Shown piece after piece: positions 16,330-25,372 of a stretch of DNA of 34,999 nucleotides. How positions within the stretch are numbered: position 1 is the first letter of the stretch; each line of letters begins with the position of its first letter. A program made the position numbers and the translations under genes. The notes beneath the pieces are model-generated. The model was not told the origin of the DNA, made no database searches, and worked only from the letters and a program-made list of their open reading frames with translations. This DNA comes from Promethearchaeota archaeon. Its GTDB lineage: Archaea > Asgardarchaeota > Lokiarchaeia > Sigyniarchaeales > SOKP01. Location: assembly GCA_008080735.1 (NCBI GenBank), contig SHMW01000042.1, positions 1 through 34,999 of the forward strand, read 5' to 3'.

Positions 16330-17928
16330 ATGTCAAATATAGAATTTAATCCTATAGAGGTTTATAATAAACGGCAAGAATTAGGACTCTCAACTGCAGT
16401 TCAATTATTAATCCAGATTATAAATTCCCAAGAAGAGCTTTCCACAAGAAAAGAAGCGATTAAAATAATCGGTTCAATAGAAAAGATACCTGATAATGCT
16501 AAGGAAGTCTGTTTTCAAACATTGGAGAATGTAATAATTTCTGAAAAAACCATTGAATTAAAATGTGAAGCTGCAAGATCTATGGGAAAAATTAAATTGA
16601 AAAAGTCCCTTGAACCCTTAAAATGGATTTTGGAGAATTCTTCGGATGCACTTGATGCTGAAATGGAAAAAACGGTACTAAAAGCCATTCATAGTATCAG
16701 ATTTGAAAAACCAGAGATAGATTTATTTATAAAATACTTGGATTCCGATTATAAAGTTACCAGAGAATATGTGAGCTATGAATTATTAAACCTCCCTCCT
16801 AATGAGGCAATTAACATGCTTTTAGAATCATTTAATACTGAAATTTCTAATTCATGTAAGATTGAGGTTGTAAAATTAATAGGAAAATATATCTCGAGTC
16901 TAAATGTAAGCTATAATGATTCTAATTATCTTAAGATAAAGCATCCAGCAATTTTAGAAAGTATCTCAAGCCATAAAAAGGATTTTACTTCTTTGCTTTC
17001 TCTTATTGATAAAAAAGATAAGGAGCTAATTAAAAGGATTTTAACAATATTTCGGTTATTAGGCAATGAGATAAATTCAGAATTAATTGAATTAGTCAAA
17101 GATGAGGAGTTCATCGCGAAGGAAAATGCGATATATTTGATAGGGAAGTTAAAGATCAAGAGCGCGATGGGCTTATTATTGGAAAACATAGATAATATGT
17201 ATAGTGAAATCAGTATAGCCTCAATCAAGGCTTTAGCTGACATTGGAGATGCCTCAATTATCCCAGAATTGTTAAAGTCTCTAAATGTAGAAGATATTGA
17301 TTTCGAATATATTGATATGGATATGAAGTGGTATATCATTGACACGATTAAGCAAATTTATCTCCAAGATGAAAGTATTAGCTACGAAACTTTATTATCC
17401 CAATTAGACCACCCCAATGAAATTCTCAAAGAATCTATTGCCTATATTTTAGGAGAACTGGGTAATAAGCAGTTTGTGGAACCATTACTCGCATTATTGA
17501 AAAGAAAGGAAAATATTGATGTGAAAAAAAATGCGATCATCGCTTTAGGGAAAATTGGGGGATATGAGGCAATTGAACCATTGATAACCTATGCAGAAAA
17601 CCCAAAAGTGTATTGGTTGCTTAAAAAAATCGTGATTGACGCGGTGCTTAATATTTACAACGATAACTGGTATCAAGTTAATTCTAATGAGGAGATAAGG
17701 AGACTTCTAATAAAAAATAGAGCGCGATTGAGTGATTATCTAAAGGAACATAATAATGAATGTTATAAGATCAAACTAGGAATAATCAAATTTCTCGAAA
17801 AATTTGGTGATAAAGCTGCCATCGACGCGCTTTTTGCAAATGTAAATGATTTTCATCGAATTGTACAGATTTCTGCTCAAAACGCAATAAAATCCATCAG
17901 TGAACGATTAGAAGAACCTCAAAACTAA
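16330..17928 (+). CDS. HEAT-repeat (PBS-lyase-type) scaffold protein
   Basis: The 532-residue all-helical product has repeated units of about 30 residues with the HEAT/PBS-lyase signature. Examples are ECAARSMGKIKLKKSLEPL-like and AIYLIGKLKIKSAMGLLLEN, ASIKALADIGDASIIPELL, SIAYILGELGNKQFVEPLLALL, NAIIALGKIGGYEAIEPLI and a last unit LGIIKFLEKFGDKAAIDALF. No signal peptide, membrane segment or catalytic motif is visible. Such solenoids bind protein partners. Its position, divergent from the Hdr operon and upstream of another FrhB gene, suggests a possible assembly or docking role in this redox system, but that rests on neighbourhood alone. The inverted repeats just upstream may control it. Confidence 0.8.
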   Translation: MSNIEFNPIEVYNKRQELGLSTAVQLLIQIINSQEELSTRKEAIKIIGSIEKIPDNAKEVCFQTLENVIISEKTIELKCEAARSMGKIKLKKSLEPLKWILENSSDALDAEMEKTVLKAIHSIRFEKPEIDLFIKYLDSDYKVTREYVSYELLNLPPNEAINMLLESFNTEISNSCKIEVVKLIGKYISSLNVSYNDSNYLKIKHPAILESISSHKKDFTSLLSLIDKKDKELIKRILTIFRLLGNEINSELIELVKDEEFIAKENAIYLIGKLKIKSAMGLLLENIDNMYSEISIASIKALADIGDASIIPELLKSLNVEDIDFEYIDMDMKWYIIDTIKQIYLQDESISYETLLSQLDHPNEILKESIAYILGELGNKQFVEPLLALLKRKENIDVKKNAIIALGKIGGYEAIEPLITYAENPKVYWLLKKIVIDAVLNIYNDNWYQVNSNEEIRRLLIKNRARLSDYLKEHNNECYKIKLGIIKFLEKFGDKAAIDALFANVNDFHRIVQISAQNAIKSISERLEEPQN

Positions 17929-18096
17929 CCTTATTATTAAAATCATTAATTAAATCTTCCACTTATAAATTTTTTTTAAAATTATCAACTTAGTTAACTT
18001 TCGTTTTAATAAGCTTTTTTTTAATACGCCCATTTAAATTTAATAGATTATTAAAAGAGCATAATAATTACCAAGAATTTTAATAAAAGGATAAAT

Positions 18097-19590
18097 ATGA
18101 CCGAAAATAATACCGAAAAAGCAAGCAAAAAATACGAGTATTCTTTCGATTACATACAAAAAAAATTAGAGGGAAAGAAAGACAGCTACGGTATGCTGAT
18201 GAAGGAGATTGTTCGTACGGGTGTCTGTACCGAATGCGGTACATGTGCTGCCGTGTGTCCCGTTCTGGAGTGGGACCATTTAGCAGGGCAACCCAAACTG
18301 GTGGGCAAATGTACCGGCTGTGGCATATGTTATAACCAGTGTCCTCGAACAATTACAGATCCCGACCAGCTTATCGGAGAGTTCAAAACGGGTTATGTGA
18401 CTAACACAGATATCCCCGAAGCCATTGGATATCAAGATGGAGGGACTGTGACCAGTCTTTTGTGCTATCTATTTGACGAGCATTTAATCGATGCGGCCAT
18501 TGTCACGATGAAAGATCCGGAAAAGCCGTGGTTTCCTGTTGCGCAAATCATTACAAATAAAGATGATGCGATTCGATCATCTGGATCTATTTATTGCCAT
18601 TCGCAAACTGTTGAAGCCTTAATGGAAGCGGTTCGGGAAGATTATCGTTCCATAGCATTTGTTGGAACCCCGTGTAATATAAACGCGGTTAATAAGATGT
18701 ATAACTCACCAACAGGAATGCTAAAATATTTCATGCGAGCCAATATCCTTACCATTGGACTATTTTGTATGGACTCATTCGCACCGGAAGCATTATATCC
18801 GTTCTTTGAAAGAGAAGGAGTAGATTTATCAAAAGTAGAAAAGATGGATATCAGTAAGGGAAAGTTCCATATATACTATGATGAAGATGGAGAGCCGGTA
18901 AAATCCTACAAGATTAGCCAATTAGATAAATTTAAATCATCCAGCTGCAACTTCTGTACCGATTTGACGGCAGAAGAGGCAGATATCTCAATAGGATCCG
19001 TAGGAAGCGGTGCAAACAAGAATACGGTCTTTGCACGTTCTGGCATTGGTACGGAAATTATTGAAGATGCGGGTAAAAAAGGATATTTAACCGTTGAACC
19101 ATTCAATGCGATCAATTTAAATTCAGTGCTTTTCCTTGCTAAGTTGAAGAAAGTGAGTCAATACAACATTCAGAAGAGAAAGGTCTTCATCGTACGAGAT
19201 AGAGATGAGGAAGAGGAACCGAAAATCGAGTCAAAACCGGAAGAAGGGCAGAAGCCTACTTTCGATATTAAACCGATCATCGATGCTCGTCGGGCACTAA
19301 GTGTGAAAAGAAACCTCAATGAAGAAGCCAAGACCTTAGAATTATCGATAACAAACACAATCGGATTCTTACTTGAAGATCTAAAGATCAGGATTGCCAT
19401 TGTAGACGACGTTTTTGAAAAAAACGTATGGAATACTAAAATCAAAGAGCTCTTTCCTTATGAGGAAATTGACGTAAATTATCCATTAGAAGAAAAAGAC
19501 GGTGAATTAATACTTGGTGAAGTGCTTATAGAAGCATCGACGCAAAAATACGGAAAAATATACTCAAAAACCTACAAGTTGAAAAAATAA
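18097..19590 (+). CDS. FrhB-like oxidoreductase with a novel 130-residue C-terminal domain
   Basis: The 497-residue product has ferredoxin motifs C44/C47/C50/C54 (VCTECGTCAAVCP) and C72/C75/C78/C82 (CTGCGICYNQCP). The FrhB core follows, with QDGGTVTSLLCYLFDEHLIDAA, the SSGSIYCHSQ block, FVGTPCNINAVNKM, IGLFCMDSFAPE and CNFCTDLTAEEADISIGSVG. The core resembles the extended FrhB of the operon more than the short one. After about residue 370 comes an acidic linker (RDRDEEEEPKIESKPEEGQK) and a beta-rich domain of about 110 residues that I do not recognise and that lacks Cys. An AAAAGG precedes the ATG. The gene looks less AT-rich and better codon-optimised than its flanks, which hints at high expression. 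It is followed 117 bases later by the Rag-like GTPase. Substrate F420 is inferred. Confidence 0.85.
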   Translation: MTENNTEKASKKYEYSFDYIQKKLEGKKDSYGMLMKEIVRTGVCTECGTCAAVCPVLEWDHLAGQPKLVGKCTGCGICYNQCPRTITDPDQLIGEFKTGYVTNTDIPEAIGYQDGGTVTSLLCYLFDEHLIDAAIVTMKDPEKPWFPVAQIITNKDDAIRSSGSIYCHSQTVEALMEAVREDYRSIAFVGTPCNINAVNKMYNSPTGMLKYFMRANILTIGLFCMDSFAPEALYPFFEREGVDLSKVEKMDISKGKFHIYYDEDGEPVKSYKISQLDKFKSSSCNFCTDLTAEEADISIGSVGSGANKNTVFARSGIGTEIIEDAGKKGYLTVEPFNAINLNSVLFLAKLKKVSQYNIQKRKVFIVRDRDEEEEPKIESKPEEGQKPTFDIKPIIDARRALSVKRNLNEEAKTLELSITNTIGFLLEDLKIRIAIVDDVFEKNVWNTKIKELFPYEEIDVNYPLEEKDGELILGEVLIEASTQKYGKIYSKTYKLKK

Positions 19591-19707
19591 CCCAATAAAC
19601 CAATTCTTTATACAACTAAAAATTAAGAATAAAAGAATATTAAGAAAAATAAAGAAGTATTAATTATTATTTGAAGTAGTTAAAAACAAAAGAGGAGTAG
19701 ATAATAC

Positions 19708-20616
19708 ATGAAAATCAGTTTAGTTGGATTATCTGGCTGTGGAAAGACCAGTCTTTACAGCGTTGCATTTGCGGCGAAAAGTCCAGAAGATACTAAGTCA
19801 TTAAGTCCGACTATTTTATACGAAACGAGAAGGCATCCATTCTTAGGGCTCCAGGTCGGAATTTTTGATTTTGGTGGACAAGAACAGTACCGTAAGGAAT
19901 ACATGGAAAAGCCCGAGGTGTTCCGGGGGACAGATATCCTAATCCCCATTGTAGATCTCCATGATCCCGATAGTTTTGAAGAATCAAAGCAATATTTTGA
20001 AGGATTATTGGATATATATACAAAGAACAACGAGAAGCCCAAGATCTTCCTATTCTATCATAAATATGATACAGAAGATTATGAGAAAGAGCTCTTGGAT
20101 ACAAACGTCAAGAAAGCCCGTGAAATCTTTGAAGATATCTTCAAGGATTATGAGTTTAAATCATACCTTACCAGCATCTACGATCAAGATAAATTAGCCA
20201 AAATTTTCCGAGACATTTTGATTTCCTCCTACGAGGAACTTAAGAGCCACGTAGAAAAAGCAGAACAAAAATTAGAGGAGATCGGCGCCAAGGTAATTAT
20301 TTCCGATATTTCTGGAAATGTAATCGTCCACAATGTAAAGGGGGTAAGCAGTGGTCTAACCTTACGAGGAGATTTGCGCGATTTCATTAACGCATGTAAT
20401 ACGGTCCGGGAAAATATCTTTATGTCGGATTCAGCAATGTTTAGGGGTCGGAATGAGGATGGAAAAGAAGTTGAGCTACATATCTTTAAGTATATCATCT
20501 CTGTGCTTATTATGAAATCGGGTGAGATTGATATGGATTCGCAAGACAAAATCAATACGCTCTTAAATGATATGAAGCTCTTTGCCGACTTGATCATTTC
20601 AGCGCATACCGAATAA
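19708..20616 (+). CDS. Rag/Gtr1-like GTPase with C-terminal roadblock-like domain
   Basis: The 302-residue product has an N-terminal G domain with P-loop GLSGCGKTS (7-15), switch II DFGGQEQYRKEY (54-65; G3 motif DxxGGQ with Gln58) and HKYD (118-121). Rag/Gtr1 GTPases use HKxD in place of NKxD, which sets this apart from Ras, Arf and Rab proteins. The segment IVDLHDPDSFEESKQYF also fits the RagA/Gtr1 family. From about residue 180 a helix leads into a strand-rich domain (IGAKVIISDISGNVIVHN) ending in a long helix, like the roadblock tail of Rag proteins. A GAGGAG lies 12 bases before the ATG. It probably forms dimers and signals nutrient or redox state at a membrane, as in eukaryotes, but the partner and role here are unknown. 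It may be cotranscribed with the FrhB gene before it. Confidence 0.88.
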   Translation: MKISLVGLSGCGKTSLYSVAFAAKSPEDTKSLSPTILYETRRHPFLGLQVGIFDFGGQEQYRKEYMEKPEVFRGTDILIPIVDLHDPDSFEESKQYFEGLLDIYTKNNEKPKIFLFYHKYDTEDYEKELLDTNVKKAREIFEDIFKDYEFKSYLTSIYDQDKLAKIFRDILISSYEELKSHVEKAEQKLEEIGAKVIISDISGNVIVHNVKGVSSGLTLRGDLRDFINACNTVRENIFMSDSAMFRGRNEDGKEVELHIFKYIISVLIMKSGEIDMDSQDKINTLLNDMKLFADLIISAHTE

Positions 20617-20754
20617 GCATAAAGCAATATCTTATTTTTTACTTTTCACTCTTTTTTAGGTATATACATTCTGATAGATTTAGAACTAATATCTTGAAAA
20701 AATAGTTTTTTGTAGAATTGTTCCTTGAATTCAGTTAAAAATAATAATAAAGAT

Positions 20755-20937
20755 ATGTTAAATATATGGAATAGATATGTTTCTAAAGGTACCCCCTCAC
20801 GCTTGATAAAACATTTTGGTGTATGGAAGGATCTTCCAATAGAGTATGATCAAAATATTAAGAATTTCCATGAATCAGTTAATAAAGATACAGGCTCGAG
20901 ATTAAATGAAATTCTAGAGTGTCTCTTGAGAAAGTGA
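20755..20937 (+). CDS. Small hypothetical protein, 60 residues
   Basis: An ATG at 20755 opens a 60-residue frame that can extend ten codons upstream to a TTG. The product is charged, with WNRYVSKGTPSRLIKHFG in the middle and a helical C-terminus (GSRLNEILECLLRK). The composition looks protein-like, with no low-complexity runs, but there is no clear Shine-Dalgarno site and I recognise no family. It may be a real small gene or a chance frame. Confidence 0.3.
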   Translation: MLNIWNRYVSKGTPSRLIKHFGVWKDLPIEYDQNIKNFHESVNKDTGSRLNEILECLLRK

Positions 20938-21240
20938 ATAAATAATTATAAAAACATAATTAGTATTCTAAAACAACCAAAAGCTAATTATAATTTTTAT
21001 TTTGAACTTCTTTCTTCAAATATTCGATGATTTTGAATATGGAATTAATTCAAAAAGTAATTCATCTGAGAAAATTCTTTCCTAATTTCAGCAATGATTC
21101 TATTCTTTGCATCTCCCCCGATTTCTAATTTCTTTTTTCTCTTTGTAATTATGATCTATAATTCGCTTTAGGAGATGAATTAGAAATATTATAAAGAATC
21201 ATGTTCAATTATTATACAAAAAGATTGGTGAACCATCAAT
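20938..21240. other. AT-rich intergenic region, nothing recognised
   Basis: I see no ORF with a ribosome-binding site, no tRNA-like clover arms and no strong hairpin. The last bases contain the GGTGA site of the next gene. The rest presumably holds its promoter. Confidence 0.5.
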
Positions 21241-22080
21241 TTGAAATTTAAAACAATTATCATTTCCCTCATAATCTATATAGCATTAGCGGCTTTACTT
21301 CCACTTATAAACCAATATGAAGCGACCTATAAATTTTTACCGGGAACCACGGATGGATTTCAACTTTTTTTCTTGATGCTGTTACTTATAATCCCTTCTA
21401 CTATATTTTCATTAATATTCGGATATCTTTTACCACCTGTATATCTCTTTTTACATAAAAACATCATTGGACGAAGGATGAATTACGGAATTCAAGAGAA
21501 AAAAGAGTCAAAAAAATTTAGAAAAGCATACAGAGGGGTCTTTGCGGGATTGATGGCTATGAATCTGAGTCTACTTCTAGCACCTTTTCTTACTAAGTAT
21601 GTCATAAAAGTCACGATACTTTCGGAACGCAGCGATACAAATCTCTTTTTTATGTCATTTATTTTTGGTTTATTGCTCACTTTAGGGCCTTCTGTTGGCT
21701 TATTTGCGAGTGCATGGTTTTTGAATGACTCGGGTATCTCCTATACGAATATAGAACAAGCAAATGAAAAAAACGATATAATTGAAATTCGAGCAGTTGG
21801 AAATTGGTATACATACGCGCTGAAAGGTTACGCAGGAGTTGGGGTAATCATTTCTTATATCTCGATACTCCTAAGATTTTTAGCTAGTAATGACGAATTA
21901 TTTAATATGATTTTCAATGGAATCTTGACATTCTCGCTTCCATTTCTTTTAGCAGCTTCTATTATGCCTAGTTTGCTGATTCTGGAATATCTAAAAGAAC
22001 ATCGAAAAAAATATGTAAGATCCTTGGCTAAGAAATTAGGAATAATAAATAATTTAGAGGTAAACATCGTGGTACAATAA
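21241..22080 (+). CDS. Six-TM hypothetical membrane protein
   Basis: The 279-residue product starts at TTG. The start is supported by GGTGA nine bases upstream and by an in-frame stop four codons upstream. Hydrophobic helices lie near residues 5-24, 42-72, 100-120, 133-158, 195-212 and 222-248. Between the second and third is a basic cytoplasmic loop (GRRMNYGIQEKKESKKFRK), and the C-terminus is basic (EHRKKYVRSLAKKLG). There are no transporter or protease motifs that I recognise. The neighbours (Rag-like GTPase, HAD hydrolase) give no functional hint. Confidence 0.6.
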   Translation: MKFKTIIISLIIYIALAALLPLINQYEATYKFLPGTTDGFQLFFLMLLLIIPSTIFSLIFGYLLPPVYLFLHKNIIGRRMNYGIQEKKESKKFRKAYRGVFAGLMAMNLSLLLAPFLTKYVIKVTILSERSDTNLFFMSFIFGLLLTLGPSVGLFASAWFLNDSGISYTNIEQANEKNDIIEIRAVGNWYTYALKGYAGVGVIISYISILLRFLASNDELFNMIFNGILTFSLPFLLAASIMPSLLILEYLKEHRKKYVRSLAKKLGIINNLEVNIVVQ

Positions 22081-22156
22081 TATTTTCTCTTTTTATTTCT
22101 CTTTGATTTTTAAAATATTTGTAAAATAAATAATCAAGAGAGTTAGTTTTTCAACA

Positions 22157-22861
22157 TTAAATAAGGTCCTTTAAATCAGAAAGTGTTCCCTCATAATCGG
22201 GTTTTGGAGTATCTGAACTGAGGTCTGTGTTGGGACCTCGTATTAAAAATGTTTTGCAGCCTAATTTTGCTACCACCATATCTTTATCCTCATCTCCCAC
22301 CATTAAGCAATTCTCGAGGGGAACCTTGATTTGTCGAGCGATATCCTCAAAATATAGCAAATTGGGCTTAGTCGCAGATACGTGCTCATAACTTGTAATT
22401 AGGTCGTAGTCAAAATCTCCCACACCCGCCCAAGTGAGGCGTTGTTTGATGGCGGTTTCGGGTAATAGGGGTGTGGTTGCAATCACCACTTTATATCCAT
22501 TTTCAAAACATTTTTTAATCGTTGAACGAGCTTCCGGTTTTTGATTGGTAAATTTTTGGAGTTTTGGATATTCTTCAATGTAAAATTCGTCAAAAAGAGG
22601 TTCTAGATCATCTCTCATATATCCTTCAAGCGGAAAGAAATATTCTGCAAATACCTCTTCATTCGTCGATTCTCCGTTATTTTGCTCTACCTTTTTTGAC
22701 ACTTTCATGAGCCGAGCGATGAATTTCCGTGTGGGAACGTACTCTTTTACATAATTACTTAATAAAAGAACATAATTTTTCACAAACGCGTCAATATCTA
22801 TATTTATTAAGGTATTATCTAAATCAAAAAGAATGGCTTTTATAGTACTGGTTAAACTCAT
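22157..22861 (-). CDS. HAD-superfamily hydrolase
   Basis: The 234-residue product has motif I FDLDNTL at residues 12-18, with nucleophile Asp13 and acid/base Asp15. Motif II is IATTPLLP near residue 130. Motif III is the Lys in SATKPNLLYF, and motif IV is GDEDKDM, with the acidic residues that bind Mg2+. A helical cap of about 80 residues between motifs I and II makes it a C1-cap member, like phosphoglycolate phosphatases and related small-molecule phosphatases. The substrate cannot be inferred. It is convergent with the six-TM gene, with about 75 bases between stops. Confidence 0.82.
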   Translation of the reverse strand: MSLTSTIKAILFDLDNTLINIDIDAFVKNYVLLLSNYVKEYVPTRKFIARLMKVSKKVEQNNGESTNEEVFAEYFFPLEGYMRDDLEPLFDEFYIEEYPKLQKFTNQKPEARSTIKKCFENGYKVVIATTPLLPETAIKQRLTWAGVGDFDYDLITSYEHVSATKPNLLYFEDIARQIKVPLENCLMVGDEDKDMVVAKLGCKTFLIRGPNTDLSSDTPKPDYEGTLSDLKDLI

Positions 22862-23181
22862 AATGAATAGAATATTGTAAAAAGTAAAAATGTAATGAAT
22901 GGATGAGTAGCTGGTTCTTCGTGGTGTCGCATACCTAATGGGTCATTGATTTCTTCAAAATTTCTTTTATAATTTCGTATTTTATAAATGAATTCAAAAG
23001 AGATTTTAGAATATAGTTAAAAAGTGGGAAAGATTTTAGATTTTTCAAAAAGTTATACGAGATTAAAGTACGTAATTATTAAATCCTACCTCCTTAACAA
23101 TCAATTATAAACATTATTAAAACTCCATACATTTTTTTTTATATCATAAACTTCATTAAAATTCTTTGACTTGTAATAAGT
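22862..23181. other. Divergent intergenic region, nothing recognised
   Basis: These 320 bases separate the HAD hydrolase from the arrestin-like gene. A short less AT-rich patch around 22905-22945 does not fold as a tRNA and lacks the T-arm GGTTCRA motif in the right place. I see no ORF worth listing. Promoters for both flanking genes must lie here. Confidence 0.5.
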
Positions 23182-24384
23182 ATGCGATTAGAATTAACCC
23201 CGCTTAAAGATTTTGTTATCCAAGGTGATAAGCTTCCAGTAAGGGCTAATTTTAATTTTGAAGAGGAGACTGACCTCTTTTGGAGCGGGATCAGATTATT
23301 AACCTCTCCTCCTTGTCAGAAAGATCTCCAAATTACCAAACAAGAAATCTTTTCCAAGGGGAAATTTGAAGCTGGAAAATATGTTAGAGATAAAGCGCTC
23401 ACAATCAAGAATAATGTTGTCCCAACAATAGAAAAGCGTGACTTGGAGTATCACCTTCAATTATTGTTGCGAAAACCGAATCCCGTAAATCCTGATGAGG
23501 ATATTATTGTTAAACGCAATCAGGAAGTTATAATTAAACCAAAAAAAACTGCAAGTCAGAAAAAACCAAGTCCTCTTTCATTTTCAATTTCGGGATTGAA
23601 TGTAAATCTAAAAAAAGATGTATTCAAACCCGGTGAAACTATAAAAATCAATTACTCCTCAGAGGGATTGAGAGAAATTGAGATACGACTCCTCCAAGAA
23701 GCGAATTTAGTCTGTCATTGCGAACGATACGGTAGGAATTGCCAACAAGTTGAGGAGTTGCCTCCCGCCATCGCAGGACAAACAAAAACTAAATCAAATA
23801 CGAAGGAGGGATATCTTTTATTAAAAGTCCCCGAAGTCGCGGAGCCGAGCCATAATTATCTATGGGAACCATCAGAGAAAGAACATTGGGGAATAAAATA
23901 TGGGGATTATTCCAAATGGTCCTTAATGGTTATTGGAAGAAAAACATCTGGAAAAGAACCAATCAAATTCGAATTACCTATAATGATTAGTTCCGAATTA
24001 ATCGAGGAAGAGGAAACCGCAGTAGAGTTATTTTCCGGAGGTCCGTCAGAGGCACCCTCTGTTTTCGAAGGAGTCTCTCCGAAATTTAAGAAAAATTTCC
24101 AAGTGGAATCAATAGAACTAATAAGTGAACAAGACGACCTCTATACGTACAAAATCATAATTAAAAATAATTCTAATAACGACCTGGAAGGTGCCACAGT
24201 TAAATTAACTGGCTTACAAGAAGGACTGTTTGAAACGGCACCTTTTTTATATGGTTTTACAAAATGGAACAAAAAGGATGCGAAAGAGATAAAGTATGAA
24301 ACTAAACAACATATTACGGCATTAGTCGCTATTATTGAAGATAATGCCCATAAATCAATTCGTATTCAAAATCCAATCAAATAA
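23182..24384 (+). CDS. Arrestin-like beta-sandwich protein
   Basis: The 400-residue product has no signal or membrane segment. The first about 130 residues read as alternating strands with an arrestin-N-like layout: VIQGDKLPVRANFNFEEET, WSGIRLLTSPP, then a long strand pair EIFSKGKFEAGKYVRDKALTIK and DLEYHLQLLLRK. A linker rich in Lys and Pro leads to a second beta domain from about residue 140 (FKPGETIKINYSSEGLREIEIRL) that holds CHCERYGRNC, a possible metal or disulfide site. The C-terminal part (YKIIIKNNSNNDLEGATVKLTG) also looks like a sandwich domain. Arrestin and Vps26-type folds are among the eukaryote-like proteins of Asgard archaea. The assignment rests on pattern and not on an active-site motif; a Spo0M-like or generic Ig-like protein is the main alternative. 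Confidence 0.5.
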   Translation: MRLELTPLKDFVIQGDKLPVRANFNFEEETDLFWSGIRLLTSPPCQKDLQITKQEIFSKGKFEAGKYVRDKALTIKNNVVPTIEKRDLEYHLQLLLRKPNPVNPDEDIIVKRNQEVIIKPKKTASQKKPSPLSFSISGLNVNLKKDVFKPGETIKINYSSEGLREIEIRLLQEANLVCHCERYGRNCQQVEELPPAIAGQTKTKSNTKEGYLLLKVPEVAEPSHNYLWEPSEKEHWGIKYGDYSKWSLMVIGRKTSGKEPIKFELPIMISSELIEEEETAVELFSGGPSEAPSVFEGVSPKFKKNFQVESIELISEQDDLYTYKIIIKNNSNNDLEGATVKLTGLQEGLFETAPFLYGFTKWNKKDAKEIKYETKQHITALVAIIEDNAHKSIRIQNPIK

Positions 24385-24553
24385 GCATACTTTTCCTATC
24401 AAATTACTACTAAATCTTGAACATGTTTTTTGATAAAAAGACAGTCTTATTCATTTATTCCCCTTTATTAGAATCATGAGTTAAATTTCAAAACACAATT
24501 TATTATTTTTAAAAGACAACTATTTTAATATTAAGTACTTTATCGAACTTAAT

Positions 24554-25372
24554 ATGTCAGAGAGAATGAATAAGTCTGCGATGTATTCGCATTATCTCCA
24601 AGATCCCAAAGCAAAACCGTTTGAGCAAGAATTAGGAGGGGCTAAACTCCAATATTTTTATTTTGATAATGATCTAGAGATTTCCACGAAAACGCGCGAG
24701 GTTGTAAACGCATGTCTACTCTCAGGTAATGCCGTCGCCGTTTATGAAGGTGCTCCGTATAATTTTGACCAGTTTGATTTCTTGTTTCTCCCTCCAGAAA
24801 AACAAATAACAATAAAAATAGACCCGAAACCTGATACAGCCTATAAAATATGCTTAGTCTATAGTAAAGTGAAAAATAGGAAAGATCGCGACTTTGAAAT
24901 ACAGCATTTCGATCTTAGGAAATTTGTCCCTCGAGGAGAATTATCTACCAAAGATCGCATCGCAACCTATAGAACGGTATGGACTGCCATCAAAAATGGG
25001 TATTATATGTCTGGCTTCACCAATATTCCTCAGAAAGCTTTACAGCAAGGGGTTTTAACGAGTGTTAATTTAGTGGAAAATGAATATGGAAACACAGAAA
25101 TTTATCCTCATATTCATCCAGAGTATCCCGAAATCTATATCTATTGTATCCCCGAAAAGAATGTCGCTGTTACCCAATATTTAATCGATGAAGATGGCGA
25201 ATCTATATGTAGGGATTTGGAGAATGGAGATGGAGTATTTTTCCCGGGAAATCTCGGTCACATGAATTTTACAAAACCAACTTATAAGAATTTGGAATAT
25301 TGTATGTATATGTGGATAATCCCAACATACGGTTTAGAAGATTCTATAGAGCCGATTACCTTGAGAATCTAA
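24554..25372 (+). CDS. KduI/IolB-like cupin isomerase
   Basis: The 272-residue bicupin is of the usual KduI length (about 278). The C-terminal cupin has the metal site H186-x-H188-x4-E193 in PHIHPEYPEIYIY and H236 in PGNLGHMNF. This matches the two-His, one-Glu, one-His zinc site of 5-keto-4-deoxyuronate isomerase. KduI isomerises 4-deoxy-5-keto-uronate from pectin, alginate or glycosaminoglycan breakdown; IolB acts on a deoxy-glucuronate from inositol. The two cannot be separated here by eye. It would fit uronate or polysaccharide use together with the GPH transporter at the left end, though they are far apart. Its stop codon abuts the stop of the convergent GTPase gene. Confidence 0.75.
   Translation: MSERMNKSAMYSHYLQDPKAKPFEQELGGAKLQYFYFDNDLEISTKTREVVNACLLSGNAVAVYEGAPYNFDQFDFLFLPPEKQITIKIDPKPDTAYKICLVYSKVKNRKDRDFEIQHFDLRKFVPRGELSTKDRIATYRTVWTAIKNGYYMSGFTNIPQKALQQGVLTSVNLVENEYGNTEIYPHIHPEYPEIYIYCIPEKNVAVTQYLIDEDGESICRDLENGDGVFFPGNLGHMNFTKPTYKNLEYCMYMWIIPTYGLEDSIEPITLRI

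Noticed and set aside
18080..20104. Minus-strand ORFs inside the FrhB and Rag-like GTPase genes
   Set aside because: They are Ser/Pro/Phe-rich antisense frames with no family resemblance, covered by well-supported plus-strand genes.
22905..22945. Possible tRNA in the less AT-rich patch with GGTTC
   Set aside because: No acceptor stem, and the GGTTC is not followed by the T-loop RANYC and a matching 5-bp stem.
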